This document shows, piece after piece, positions 34,237 through 47,139 of a DNA stretch of 64,000 bases. The position numbers and the translations under genes are program-made. Numbering within the stretch: position 1 is the first letter of the stretch; each line of letters starts with the position of its first letter. The notes below the pieces were generated by a model. That model ran no database searches, was not told the DNA's origin, and saw only the letters and a list, made by a program, of their open reading frames with translations. Origin of the DNA: Nanosynbacter sp900555675 (lineage in GTDB: Bacteria > Patescibacteriota > Saccharimonadia > Saccharimonadales > Saccharimonadaceae); the NCBI RefSeq assembly GCF_022828245.2, contig NZ_CP157587.1, positions 372,001 through 436,000 on the forward strand, in the 5' to 3' direction.

Positions 34237-34731
34237 CTAACGATAATTTACAAATTGCAAAGGTGTGTCATAATCACTTTCTCGCAATAAACTAATAACT
34301 TTTTGCAGCTCGTCCTTCGATGCAGAAGTAACACGAACGAGGTCGCCCTGAATTTGCGGCTTAGCTTTCGGCGCATTAGCGCGAATATCAGCGGCAATTT
34401 GCTTCGCCGTCGGCTGGTCAAGACCTTGCTTGAACGGAATTTCCCAAGTCGTCTTTAAGTTTGAAACAACTTTCTCTTTTGATAAATCCAAAACTTTGCT
34501 TGATTGACCGCGCCCCGCCAATTTCTTACGAACAATATCTAGAACGGCGTCAACTTGCCAATCGCTGTCGCCCGTAATCTTCAAACCTTTCTTATCGTCC
34601 AGCCAATCAATTGCCGCGCTCGTCCCCTTAAAATCATAACGCCCTTGGATTTCTTTTTCAGCCTGCATGAAAACATTATTCATCTCAGTTTTGTCAATTT
34701 CTGACACAATATCAAACGAAAAACTCGCCAT
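34237..34731 (-). CDS. yajQ: YajQ-family nucleotide-binding protein
   Basis: A 164-residue member of the YajQ/DUF520 family: MASFSFDIVSEIDKTEMNNV, YDFKGTSAAIDW, GLDQPTAKQIAADIRANAPK and VTSASKDELQ. Some family members bind cyclic di-GMP; its role here is unknown. A TGG-TATAAT box (34752-34760) just after the rpsG terminator and a GGAGG site drive it. Confidence 0.94.
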   Translation of the reverse strand: MASFSFDIVSEIDKTEMNNVFMQAEKEIQGRYDFKGTSAAIDWLDDKKGLKITGDSDWQVDAVLDIVRKKLAGRGQSSKVLDLSKEKVVSNLKTTWEIPFKQGLDQPTAKQIAADIRANAPKAKPQIQGDLVRVTSASKDELQKVISLLRESDYDTPLQFVNYR

Positions 34732-34761
34732 CTTCCCTCCTAATTTTTTCTATTATACCAA

Positions 34762-34787
34762 AAAATCGCCCCGTTTAGAGCGATTTT
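34762..34787 (-). terminator. Terminator of rpsL-rpsG
   Basis: AAAATCGC / GCGATTTT stem with a ten-base loop and a T run on the minus strand, 24 bases after rpsG. It separates the ribosomal pair from yajQ. Confidence 0.85.
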
Positions 34788-34810
34788 CTGATTTTGCTTT
34801 CAAGCAATAA

Positions 34811-35290
34811 TTAGCCGCGAGCAAAGTGCGCAAAGGCGCGGTTAGCTTCAGCCATCTTATGGGTGTCCTCCTTCTTCTTGAAGGCAGCACCAGCTTCATT
34901 GTAAGCGTCAACGATTTCCAACGCCAAACGCTGTGAATATGGCATTCCACTACGAGCGCGGGCTGCTTGAACTAACCAGCTAAACGCATAGTGCAATTGT
35001 CGATGTCCCTGAACTGGGAATGGAATCTGATAGTTAGCACCACCAACGCGGCGAGATTTAACCTCGAAGCTTGGGCTAACGTTCTTCAATGCTTTTTCAA
35101 ACACTGCCAATGGATCTTCAGAATCCAATTTCTTAGCAGCAGTTTCTAGGGCTGCGTAAACAGCGCGCTCAGCCGCCAATTTCTTACCGTCTAGCATTGA
35201 CTTGTTGATCAAGCGCTGAACCAGCATGCTTTGATATCGGCGATCAGGCTTAAGTTCACGCTGCAATTTTTTGGTAACTTTACGAGGCAT
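34811..35290 (-). CDS. rpsG: 30S ribosomal protein S7
   Basis: A 159-residue uS7, primary binder of the 16S 3' domain. MPRKVTKKLQRELKPDRRYQ, LVQRLINKSMLDGKK, VKSRRVGGANYQIPFPV and KMAEANRAFAHFARG are diagnostic. It follows rpsL by two bases. Confidence 0.97.
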   Translation of the reverse strand: MPRKVTKKLQRELKPDRRYQSMLVQRLINKSMLDGKKLAAERAVYAALETAAKKLDSEDPLAVFEKALKNVSPSFEVKSRRVGGANYQIPFPVQGHRQLHYAFSWLVQAARARSGMPYSQRLALEIVDAYNEAGAAFKKKEDTHKMAEANRAFAHFARG

Positions 35291-35292
35291 GA

Positions 35293-35706
35293 TTATTTAT
35301 CCCCTTTCTTTGTACCGTACTTAGAGCGACCCTTCTTACGGTTGTTGACACCTTGAAGGTCAAGCGCACCACGTACGATGTGATAACGCACACCCGGAAG
35401 GTCAGGCACACGACCACCGCGGATCAAGACCACAGCGTGCTCCTGCAAGTTGTGACCTTCACCACCGATGTACGCCCAAACTTCATAGCCGTTGTTCAAT
35501 TTAACACGAGCAACTTTACGCAAAGCTGAGTTTGGTTTCTTTGGCGTCTTAGTCGTCACACGCACACAAACACCACGCTTAAGAGGTGCATTCTGGTCAT
35601 AATAACGCGTTTTTAGGGCGTTATGAATACGACCTAGTGCTGGCGACTTGGACTTTTTCTTAGCCGTTTGGCGCGGTTTGCGCACCAATTGGTTGATTGT
35701 TGGCAT
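35293..35706 (-). CDS. rpsL: 30S ribosomal protein S12
   Basis: A 137-residue uS12 that governs decoding accuracy. MPTINQLVRKPRQTAKKKSK, RGVCVRVTTKTPKKPNSALR and GGRVPDLPGVRYHIVRGALD are typical. The streptomycin-related positions read KKPNSA (Lys42-equivalent) and GGRVPDLPG (Arg where many bacteria have Lys87). It heads the rpsL-rpsG unit. Confidence 0.97.
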   Translation of the reverse strand: MPTINQLVRKPRQTAKKKSKSPALGRIHNALKTRYYDQNAPLKRGVCVRVTTKTPKKPNSALRKVARVKLNNGYEVWAYIGGEGHNLQEHAVVLIRGGRVPDLPGVRYHIVRGALDLQGVNNRKKGRSKYGTKKGDK

Positions 35707-35880
35707 CCAATTTCTCCTTGGTTGATTTACTAATTATGGCAATTCGCCTTACGGTTTGGATTCAGCAACTCCTCTCCGTGTCTATACCTTTTCCGCCGAG
35801 ATTGCAGTCTGTACACATTCAAACCACCGCGCACTCCGAAAAGAGGAAACTCTGAGAGAAATTATAACACACTTGACGTC
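35707..35880 (-). promoter_or_regulatory. Promoter and about 150-base leader of rpsL
   Basis: An extended -10 box TGT-TATAAT lies near 35861-35869 on the minus strand. The leader to the rpsL ATG is about 150 bases and ends in AAGGAG. A ribosomal-protein autoregulatory element may be hidden in it, but I cannot define one. Between 35881 and the gene ending at 35930 I see nothing else. Confidence 0.5.
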
Positions 35881-35929
35881 AAATATCTACCCAAAATATA
35901 AGGATTTTGTCTACAAAAATACAGAATAA

Positions 35930-36904
35930 CTACGCAGCTTCAGACTCAGAATATCGCTCCGCCTCAGTCCACCATCCGATATTATCCTGTGATGCATGCA
36001 CGCCACCTTCAGACATCAGCCTAACAACTCGAAGTCCGCTCTCCGCCAATCGCAACGCTAAACGATCGTTAAATACGCTTGGACTGACTTTACTTTCTGT
36101 GCCGTTTAAGATAGTTAAAGCAGTATCTCCGTCAATTGCTGGGTTTTTTCTATTCTTAGCCTCAATAATCGTATTTCCGATATCATGACGATTAATAGCC
36201 CACGGATAATAGAACAGTCCAGCCGTTCGACAAATTGCAAGCTTAGCCAGACTCTTCGTTCCATTAACGCCTCTTAAAGCAACCCATTCGGGATTATTTT
36301 TCAATATATCCGCGTACCCGTCACCGCCGTGCACCAAAAAATTAGCAACAAACCGTAAAAAATTATTCTTTTCATCAAGACCAGCCGTCTCCCATAATCC
36401 CAGCCGCTCCAGATGAACTTCTCCCGGTGCGGTATGCACAATAGCCGACGCAACGTGAGCTCCAAGCGACGCCCCCAGAACACGACTAACTGAATCAAAA
36501 TCCAGACCGACATAGTCCAACCCTTGAGCAATAGCATCCCACTGTTTTATGGCGCCAGGCTTAAAATCCCCCGACAGAAGTGCTTGCTTTACATCTTCAC
36601 TCATATTCGGAAGATCAATTTCGACACCTGGGTTATCTACATATAGCACCACACCGCCCTCTATAGTTGCGGTGGCTTTTGCTCGCTCCTGAGACAATGG
36701 ATTATGTAGTGTGCCATCAGACCACTGAGGCAAGATTATCGTAGCTTTCCCGTTAGCATCTCCTTGACGAGCATCGGCTACATAAACACCCAGATTGTTA
36801 TCCGTTATGATTCGCCCGTAAGTAACATCGTCCCAGCCATTTGGCTTTAACACCTGGCTCCAATCCTCTTCAGGCATAGTCTTGGCTATAAATAATTCGC
36901 TCAT
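35930..36904 (-). CDS. Alpha/beta-hydrolase-like protein
   Basis: About 324 residues from the ATG at 36904, which has TGGAG upstream. VLGASLGAHVASA forms a nucleophile elbow (G-x-S-x-G), and SEGGVHASQDNIGWW contains a possible catalytic His. The predicted order of strands suits an alpha/beta hydrolase, but a catalytic acid is not obvious. It sits upstream of rpoC's end with its own promoter (TATAAT near 36963-36968). Function unknown. Confidence 0.6.
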   Translation of the reverse strand: MSELFIAKTMPEEDWSQVLKPNGWDDVTYGRIITDNNLGVYVADARQGDANGKATIILPQWSDGTLHNPLSQERAKATATIEGGVVLYVDNPGVEIDLPNMSEDVKQALLSGDFKPGAIKQWDAIAQGLDYVGLDFDSVSRVLGASLGAHVASAIVHTAPGEVHLERLGLWETAGLDEKNNFLRFVANFLVHGGDGYADILKNNPEWVALRGVNGTKSLAKLAICRTAGLFYYPWAINRHDIGNTIIEAKNRKNPAIDGDTALTILNGTESKVSPSVFNDRLALRLAESGLRVVRLMSEGGVHASQDNIGWWTEAERYSESEAA

Positions 36905-36998
36905 AATCGAATCTCCATTTCTTAACAATCAATCTGAACATTTCACCTTCATTTAGTGTATGCATATTATACAACCTTTATTGTAAATAATCAATAGA

Positions 36999-37024
36999 AA
37001 ACCGCCCCGGAATTGAGGCGGTTT
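36999..37024 (-). terminator. Terminator of rpoB-rpoC
   Basis: AAACCGCC / GGCGGTTT stem with a ten-base loop and a T-rich tail on the minus strand, 22 bases beyond the rpoC stop. Confidence 0.88.
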
Positions 37025-37046
37025 CTGTAGCTACGAAGCCTACTTA

Positions 37047-40880
<3,834 letters not shown>

Positions 40881-40881
40881 C

Positions 40882-43800
40882 TTACGCGTCCTCCTTTATT
40901 TCTTCTACTTCATCAATATCTTGCACGCTCATGCCATCGTCAATTTCACCGATGTCATCTGATTCGTCCAAGTATTTTTCTTCCTTGTCATCATCGTCAG
41001 CGGCAACGGTTTTGTCTTCCGGACCACTTGAAGCAATAACGTGTTCGGCGTCAACCGTTGCTTCGTCGTCGACCAAGTCAACTCGAAGACCCAAACCTTG
41101 AAGCTCCTTAACCAACACGTTGAAGGACTCTGGAAGTTTTGGACCAACAATCGGCTCATCCTTAATGATTGACTCGTAAGCCTTTGCGCGACCGTAAACG
41201 TCGTCAGACTTAATTGTCAACATTTCCTGCAAGGTTGCAGCAGCGCCGTAAGCTTCCAATGCCCAAACCTCCATTTCACCGAAGCGCTGACCACCGTTTT
41301 GTGCCTTACCACCAAGCGGCTGCTGAGTAACCATCGTGTATGGACCAGTTGAACGGGCGTGAATCTTGTCAGAAACCATGTGGTGTAACTTGATCATGTG
41401 CATCACACCAACTGTTGTTCGCTCCTCAAATGGCTCACCGGTGCGACCGTCAAACAATTGACTCTTACCGTCACGCGCCAAACCAGCTTTTTCTAGCTCG
41501 TCGGAAATCTTCTCGCTTGGAACACCGTTAAATGACGGAGTTGCTACACGGTAACCCAATGCTCGCGCTGCCATACCAAGGTGAGTTTCAAAAATCTGAC
41601 CAAGGTTCATACGGCTTGGCACACCAAGTGGGTTCAAAACTACATCAACTGGCGTACCGTCTTCTAGGAATGGCATATCTTCAACAGGAAGTACTTTCGC
41701 CACAACACCCTTGTTACCGAAGCGCCCAGCCATCTTATCACCAACGCCAATCTTTCGTAATTGCGCAACAAAGATCTGAATTTGCATCAAAACGCCAGCC
41801 TTCAATTCATGGCCATTCTCACGACTAAAGATCTTAACGCCAACGACTTTACCGCCGCCCGCGTTGTTCATTCGCTGTGATGTATCGCGAACGTCCTTAG
41901 CCTTTTCACCGAAGATGGCGCGAAGCAAGCGTTCCTCAGAGCTCAATTCCTGCTCGCCCTTTGGTGTAATCTTACCGACCAAAACATCGCCAGCCTTAAC
42001 CTCAGAACCAATTTGAACAATTCCGTTCTCATCCAAGTGGCGCAAACTTTCCTCGGAAACGTTTGGAATATCACGCGTCACAATCTCTGGACCAAGCTTC
42101 GTTTCACGAACTTCAACGGTGTAATCTTTAATGTTAATGCTTGTCAATCGATCATCTTCGACCAGGCGACGGCTCATAATAATCGCGTCTTCCATGTTGT
42201 AGCCACCCCATGGCATAAAGGCAACCAGAAGGTTTTTACCTAGGGCAATTTCACCGCCAGCAATTGAGGCACCTTCAATCAGAATGTCACCCTTCTTCAC
42301 CTTGTCGCCACGCTCAACGCGGACTTTTTGGTTGTAACAACGATCGTCATTATTCTTCACGAAATGCTTCAACGTGTAAATCTTTACGCCGTCAGCATAT
42401 TTAACATGGACTTCGTCAGCATCAGCGCGAACGACTTCGCCGTCACCACTAGCTTGAATCAAGTGGCCACTATTCTCAGCCACAGCCTTCTCAATTCCAG
42501 TACCAACAGTTGCAGATTCTGGACACAATAGAGGAACCGCCTGGCGTTGCATGTTTGAACCAGTCAAAGCACGGTCGACACGAGTCTTTTCAATAAACGG
42601 AACCAACGCCGCAGTCGAACCTAAAATCTGACGGTGAGCTGCGTCCATGAATGTAACTTGGCTAGCCTCAACTTGTGATGGCTGCATGTTACTTCGAGCA
42701 TTAACGCGCTCATCTCGGAAAGTTCCGTCTTCGTTAAGAGCCTCACCAGCATCAGCGATAACTTCACCAATTTCCTGTGAAGCATCCAAATAAACAAGCT
42801 CGTCAGTCACTTTACCATCTTTCACACGAAGATATGGAGTCTCGATAAATCCGTATTCATTAACACGCGCATAAGCCGCCAAGTTAAGCACCAAACCAAT
42901 ATTCGCACCTTCTGGCGTTTCCACTGAACAGATACGACCATAGTGAGTTGGGTGGGCGTCGCGGACCTCAAATCCAGCGCGCTCACGGGTCAAACCGCCA
43001 GGACCAGTCGAGCTCAAACGTCGCTTGTGGCTCAATTCTGACAATGGGTTAACTTCGTCAAGCAGCTGCGACAACTGACTTGAAGTAAAGAATTCACGAA
43101 CTGCTGCAACAATTGGACGAGCGTTAATCAATTGACTTGGGCTAACGCTTTCCAAATCAGCCACACTCATGCGATCCATTGCATTGCGCTGCATTCGAAG
43201 CATACCAACGCGGAATTGTCGGGCAATCAATTCACCAACCAAGCGAACTCGGCGGTTACTCAATGCGTCAATGTCATCAGCTGGCTCCTGCGTATTGTTC
43301 AAGCGAATAACTTCACGCAAAATCGCCACCAAATCGCTCATCTGCAACGTACGATTTTCTGCTGTATTTGCAACATCTAGACCCAAGCGTTGGTTCAATT
43401 TATAACGACCAACCCGCGAATAATCAAACCGCTTGAAGTCAAAGAACATTCGCTCAATCATCTGACGAGCATTATCAACTGTCGCCAAATCACCTGGACG
43501 CAATCGACGATAAACCTCAATCAACGCCTCGTTCGCACCACGAGAAGTATCCTTGTCCAAAGTTTCGTCAATGTATTTTACGTCGCCAGTATCAATATCA
43601 GCGAACAATTCCTTAATTTCGCTAGTCTTTGGATAGCCCAAAGCGCGCAACAAAGTCGTTGCTGGCATCTTGCGGCGGCGGTCAATCTTTACGTAAATCG
43701 CGCCGTTAGAAGCCGTCTCAAATTCCATCCAAGCTCCACGTCCTGGAATGATTTTTGCGCCGTAGTAATTACGTCCCGCTACCGTTTCAGCAGTGAAGAA

Positions 43801-44238
43801 AACACCAGCAGAGCGAATCAACTGGCTAACAACCACACGCTCCGTACCATTGATAATAAACGTGCCGTGCTCGGTCATCCATGGATATTCACCGAGGTAA
43901 ATTTCCTGCTCTTCAACTACGCCAGTTGTTTTATTTGTCAATTCAACTGTTGCGTGCAATGGAGCCTCAAATGTCAAGTTGTTTTCCTTGGCAAATTGGT
44001 CAGTGTTTTTTGGCTCGCCAAAATAGTATTTGCCGAACTTTAATGACAACTTCTGACCAGTGTAGTCGTCAATTGGGTTAATTTCTGAAAATATCTCACT
44101 CAAACCTTCTTCGACGAACCAGCGCCAAGAATCTTTTTGGTGAGCGATTAAGTTTGGTAGCGGCAGGGCATTATCACCAGAGGTGAAATAGACGCGCTCG
44201 CTACTTGTGGTTGGTTTTTTTGCCACAGGCGTAAACAC
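40882..44238 (-). CDS. rpoB: RNA polymerase subunit beta
   Basis: A 1118-residue beta subunit, shorter than in E. coli. The rifampicin region LSQLLDEVNPLSELSHKRRL, NIGLVLNLAAYARVN, GGYNMEDAIIMSRRLV and the C-terminal GGQRFGEMEVWALEAYGAA are clear. The C-terminal tail is very acidic. The rifampicin-pocket residues look like the sensitive type, with N in EVNPL where most bacteria have D-Q-N, so no claim is made. Start: GTG 44238, which directly abuts GAGGA, or GTG 44226 (MAKKPTTS). Confidence 0.98.
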   Translation of the reverse strand: MFTPVAKKPTTSSERVYFTSGDNALPLPNLIAHQKDSWRWFVEEGLSEIFSEINPIDDYTGQKLSLKFGKYYFGEPKNTDQFAKENNLTFEAPLHATVELTNKTTGVVEEQEIYLGEYPWMTEHGTFIINGTERVVVSQLIRSAGVFFTAETVAGRNYYGAKIIPGRGAWMEFETASNGAIYVKIDRRRKMPATTLLRALGYPKTSEIKELFADIDTGDVKYIDETLDKDTSRGANEALIEVYRRLRPGDLATVDNARQMIERMFFDFKRFDYSRVGRYKLNQRLGLDVANTAENRTLQMSDLVAILREVIRLNNTQEPADDIDALSNRRVRLVGELIARQFRVGMLRMQRNAMDRMSVADLESVSPSQLINARPIVAAVREFFTSSQLSQLLDEVNPLSELSHKRRLSSTGPGGLTRERAGFEVRDAHPTHYGRICSVETPEGANIGLVLNLAAYARVNEYGFIETPYLRVKDGKVTDELVYLDASQEIGEVIADAGEALNEDGTFRDERVNARSNMQPSQVEASQVTFMDAAHRQILGSTAALVPFIEKTRVDRALTGSNMQRQAVPLLCPESATVGTGIEKAVAENSGHLIQASGDGEVVRADADEVHVKYADGVKIYTLKHFVKNNDDRCYNQKVRVERGDKVKKGDILIEGASIAGGEIALGKNLLVAFMPWGGYNMEDAIIMSRRLVEDDRLTSINIKDYTVEVRETKLGPEIVTRDIPNVSEESLRHLDENGIVQIGSEVKAGDVLVGKITPKGEQELSSEERLLRAIFGEKAKDVRDTSQRMNNAGGGKVVGVKIFSRENGHELKAGVLMQIQIFVAQLRKIGVGDKMAGRFGNKGVVAKVLPVEDMPFLEDGTPVDVVLNPLGVPSRMNLGQIFETHLGMAARALGYRVATPSFNGVPSEKISDELEKAGLARDGKSQLFDGRTGEPFEERTTVGVMHMIKLHHMVSDKIHARSTGPYTMVTQQPLGGKAQNGGQRFGEMEVWALEAYGAAATLQEMLTIKSDDVYGRAKAYESIIKDEPIVGPKLPESFNVLVKELQGLGLRVDLVDDEATVDAEHVIASSGPEDKTVAADDDDKEEKYLDESDDIGEIDDGMSVQDIDEVEEIKEDA

Positions 44239-44395
44239 TCCTCGCTTTAATTAGTGGTTAATAGACGGCCGTGAAGATCTCTAATTCATAGCCCAAAATC
44301 ACGATTTGCCACTCGCAATTTTCACCCGCCATGAATACACTACTTCTATAACTACTCATTATGACGAAAAACGTCAATAAAATCAAGGGGTTTTA
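44239..44395 (-). promoter_or_regulatory. Promoter and long leader of rpoBC
   Basis: Minus strand TTGATT (44381-44386), 17 bases, CATAAT (44358-44363). The untranslated leader is about 110-120 bases, unlike the leaderless genes around it, which could allow autoregulation. No r-protein L10/L12 genes precede rpoB, unlike in most bacteria. Confidence 0.55.
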
Positions 44396-45043
44396 CTAGT
44401 GTTTTTCAATGTTATCAATCAACATATTATGAACTTCGTCAATCGTCCCGTCCGCCGAGACTACCGGAATTCCGTACGCCTCGGCAATTTCCAAATATCC
44501 ATCGTCGACTTTTTTCTGAAAATCTTGCCCGCGCGACTCAAAAGTGTCGGGGTTTTTCAACTCGCCACGCATAGAAATTCGCTCTTCCCGCTTTTCACGA
44601 CTCAAGCTCAAAATAACCATAACGTCTGGCTTCAAGTATTTTTCATCGGTGAATAATTCTGTCAATCGCAGAATCTCCGACTCATCAAATCCTTCGCCTC
44701 GCCCCTGATAAACCAGCGTTGAAATATAATTCCTCGCGCTCAAAACAATTTCCCCACGCTCCAACGCTGGCTGAATTTTTTCCCGCCACAATTCACGCCG
44801 AGCTGCAGAAAATAGCGCCACATTCACCGCCGCAGAGCGAGCCAAATCGCCGTTTTTTATAACTTTTCGAAGTTGATTTGCTATCGGAGTTGATTTTTCC
44901 GGATCATCGCTTCCCGGCTCTTCAATCACGCAAACTGCTCGCCCGATTGATCGGAAATATTCCGCCAATTTCGCGACCTGCGTCGACTTGCCCGTCCCGT
45001 CATTGCCCTCGATAACTATATATTTTCCAGCGTCGCCCATCAT
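44396..45043 (-). CDS. tmk: Thymidylate kinase
   Basis: About 215 residues. It phosphorylates dTMP to dTDP. P-loop VIEGNDGTGKSTQVAKLAEY, the DR-like region SARNYISTLVYQGRGEGF and SLSREKREERISMRGE (lid) are recognisable, although the usual DR-Y-x-x-S motif is altered to ARNYIST. It is the last gene of the dcd-HIT-tmk operon; its ATG overlaps the preceding TGA (GTGATGATGG junction). Deoxyguanosine/deoxyadenosine kinase-like activity is the alternative. Confidence 0.85.
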   Translation of the reverse strand: MMGDAGKYIVIEGNDGTGKSTQVAKLAEYFRSIGRAVCVIEEPGSDDPEKSTPIANQLRKVIKNGDLARSAAVNVALFSAARRELWREKIQPALERGEIVLSARNYISTLVYQGRGEGFDESEILRLTELFTDEKYLKPDVMVILSLSREKREERISMRGELKNPDTFESRGQDFQKKVDDGYLEIAEAYGIPVVSADGTIDEVHNMLIDNIEKH

Positions 45044-45486
45044 CACCTCGTAATCACAGTATGCGGCTTATTCAGATAAATCATCATCTTTTTCGCCTTG
45101 CCGTCAACTTTTATAAAATGCGTATGTTGGTGTGCCATCGACCTGGTTTTACTTCCTTGCGCTCGGGCGTAAATCGAATAGCCGTTATTCTCAAACTTCG
45201 CAATCTGATTCATATAGTCAATTTTCTCCTCATCGCTCAAATTCGCCAATGAATCCACGTGCCGTTTCGGTATCACCATCAAATGATCGTCCACGCCGCA
45301 GCCATCCCAAAAATTATAGCCAAATCTATTCTTAATAATCAGGCAATGCACAGTTTCACCAACGACCTGATCTGTGTGATGCTTTACTAATTGACAAAAA
45401 TCGCAGCCATCAGATTTATGCTTTTTTCTGTGATCAATATATTCTTTTTCCTTCGTTCGCGAGCGAAACATTGAACCTGCCATCAT
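45043..45486 (-). CDS. HIT-family protein
   Basis: About 147 residues with the histidine-triad fold: FCQLVKHHTDQVVGETVHCL at the start, DGCGVDDHLMVIPKRHVDSL in the middle and the active-site-like SMAHQHTHFIKV (H-x-H-x-H in slightly altered form). HIT proteins hydrolyse nucleotidyl bonds such as AMP-lysine or Ap4A. Its start overlaps the dcd stop (TGATG), and its stop overlaps the tmk start in the same manner. Confidence 0.85.
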   Translation of the reverse strand: MMAGSMFRSRTKEKEYIDHRKKHKSDGCDFCQLVKHHTDQVVGETVHCLIIKNRFGYNFWDGCGVDDHLMVIPKRHVDSLANLSDEEKIDYMNQIAKFENNGYSIYARAQGSKTRSMAHQHTHFIKVDGKAKKMMIYLNKPHTVITR

Positions 45487-46205
45487 CACAAAATCCCCTC
45501 GCCAAGTCCCGCGATCTCCATCGGTTTATGCCGACGATCCTTAAACGCCCGCGGCAGCATCATTTCTGGACGCCAAGTTTTTATCAATTCATCCAAATCG
45601 TCAGTGTGTTGATATTTGCCGCTCATTCCGCCGCGTCCACTAGCATATCCGCCGTCAACCTGACCAGTGTGATGAAAAATCAATTGCCCAATTCTCTCAC
45701 CGACAGGCAAAACTACACTCTCGTGCTTGTTCAAATTGTAAATCTCAAGCGTAATCCGATTGACATATCCCGGATCAACCCAGCCAGCATCAAAACACAC
45801 CGCCACGCCGTTTCGCCCCCAAGAGCTACGGCTTTTCACCTCAGCCGCGCCGCCATGCGTCCGAATTCCAACAAATTCGTGCGTATGTGCCAAAATTCGC
45901 TCACCAGGCTTCAAAACGATAATCGGATGATCTGGCGGAATATTCTTAAATTCCCGAAAACCGTGCCGCTCACACCATTCGGCGTGCGGAATTGCCTTAA
46001 GCGGACCCTTGAAGTATCGATTGACATCAGACTCGTCAAACGGATTATAAACTCGCGAAATATCGTCATATTCCTGCTTATAAAAATTAAAGCCTAGCGT
46101 AAAATCTAAGCTGGCTTCCGATACGTTTTTTGGATTGAACGGCGTACAGACAATTGTCCCGTCTTCAATCGCCGCTAATATATCTTTATTTGAGTACACG
46201 CTCAC
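45486..46205 (-). CDS. dcd: dCTP deaminase/dUTPase-family protein
   Basis: About 239 residues. The trimeric dUTPase fold is shown by AEVKSRSSWGRNGVAVCFD and AGWVDPGYVNRITLEIYN (catalytic Glu in TLEIYN, Arg-Ser-Ser motif), pointing to dCTP deaminase producing dUTP or dUMP. A GTG at 46205 follows GGGAGGT by five bases and is the natural start; longer versions add unrelated residues. First gene of dcd-HIT-tmk, feeding thymidylate synthesis with thyA and folA nearby. Confidence 0.87.
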   Translation of the reverse strand: MSVYSNKDILAAIEDGTIVCTPFNPKNVSEASLDFTLGFNFYKQEYDDISRVYNPFDESDVNRYFKGPLKAIPHAEWCERHGFREFKNIPPDHPIIVLKPGERILAHTHEFVGIRTHGGAAEVKSRSSWGRNGVAVCFDAGWVDPGYVNRITLEIYNLNKHESVVLPVGERIGQLIFHHTGQVDGGYASGRGGMSGKYQHTDDLDELIKTWRPEMMLPRAFKDRRHKPMEIAGLGEGIL

Positions 46206-46309
46206 TAAACACCTCCCGTTGCGTGATTTTTCTACCAAATCTTATTATGGCAAGTTTACGCATTCCTATCAAGCTTTCGGTAAATTTTACAGCATGTTAA
46301 ACTGAAATT

Positions 46310-46804
46310 ATGGAAAAAGCCATTATTGTAGCTTACGATAAAAACCGCGCCATCGGACAAAATGGCGATATGCCGTGGGGGCGAAGTTTGCCGGCCGACT
46401 TGGTGAATTTTAAGCGCTTGACGAAAAACAGTAATGTCATTATGGGCAGAAAAACGTTTGAGTCAATTGGCTCGCGACCACTTCCGGGCAGAGAAAATAT
46501 TGTCATTTCATCCAAGCCAACTGGTGTCAAAAAAGTTCTTACGACTATGAATTTACGAAGCGCCCTGGCTTTATCGCGATATCCGACTTTTATTATTGGC
46601 GGCTCACGAGTTTATAAAGACGCGCTAGATATTCCAGAGATCGACACGATTTACGCCACAGAGATTAATGCCGAGTTTCCCGATGCTGACACTTTTTTCC
46701 CAGATATAGATATGGACGCGTGGGAGGAAGTAAGTCGCACACATCATTCGGCAGATAATGAAAATAATTACGATTTTGATTTTGTAACCTATAAAAGAAA
46801 ATAG
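46310..46804 (+). CDS. folA: Dihydrofolate reductase
   Basis: A 164-residue enzyme reducing dihydrofolate with NADPH. IVAYDKNRAIGQNGDMPWG, NSNVIMGRKTFESIGSRPLP, NIVISSKPTG and FIIGGSRVYKDAL are the standard motifs. The message is probably leaderless: TGT-TAAACT (46295-46303) ends six bases before the ATG. It diverges from dcd and supports thyA, which consumes methylene-tetrahydrofolate and yields dihydrofolate. Confidence 0.96.
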   Translation: MEKAIIVAYDKNRAIGQNGDMPWGRSLPADLVNFKRLTKNSNVIMGRKTFESIGSRPLPGRENIVISSKPTGVKKVLTTMNLRSALALSRYPTFIIGGSRVYKDALDIPEIDTIYATEINAEFPDADTFFPDIDMDAWEEVSRTHHSADNENNYDFDFVTYKRK

Positions 46805-46814
46805 CCTTCTTAAA

Positions 46815-46843
46815 TTGACAGTATTTGGTATTTGTTATATAAT
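46815..46843 (+). promoter_or_regulatory. Consensus promoter for 46851-47105
   Basis: TTGACA (46815-46820), 17-base spacer, TATAAT (46838-46843), then seven bases to a GTG. Both boxes are perfect. A longer reading frame that begins with the TTG of this -35 box cannot be the real start. Confidence 0.9.
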
Positions 46844-46850
46844 GCAACAC

Positions 46851-47105
46851 GTGAATAACGAAGCATGTGTACAAATATTAAACCCTGAAGACAACTCAGA
46901 ATACACTACGGACGCAATACTCAGAGGTGCACAATACCCTGACAAAGCTACCGGACTATTCAAAGAGGATGTCATGCTGTTCAATAAAGTGCCCGGCGAT
47001 GATGGACGAGTGAAGTATATAGCAGGAAAGATTGCTACCTTATTGTATGACCCGGAAGTTGACAAGTATATACTTCCGCCGAAGAAAAATCTCCGCAAAA
47101 AATAG
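46851..47105 (+). CDS. Small hypothetical protein, leaderless GTG start
   Basis: 84 residues from the GTG at 46851 (MNNEACVQILNPEDNSEY...). It is soluble and mixed in charge with a basic end PPKKNLRKK. I do not recognise it. The start is fixed by the promoter seven bases upstream. It lies convergent with thyA. Confidence 0.65.
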   Translation: MNNEACVQILNPEDNSEYTTDAILRGAQYPDKATGLFKEDVMLFNKVPGDDGRVKYIAGKIATLLYDPEVDKYILPPKKNLRKK

Positions 47106-47139
47106 ACCTTAGCCACTCAGTCCATAAGGGCAAATCACA

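Noticed and set aside
46815..46850. TTG start for the small gene before thyA
   Set aside because: That TTG is the first part of a perfect -35 box with TATAAT 17 bases on; translation must begin downstream, at GTG 46851.
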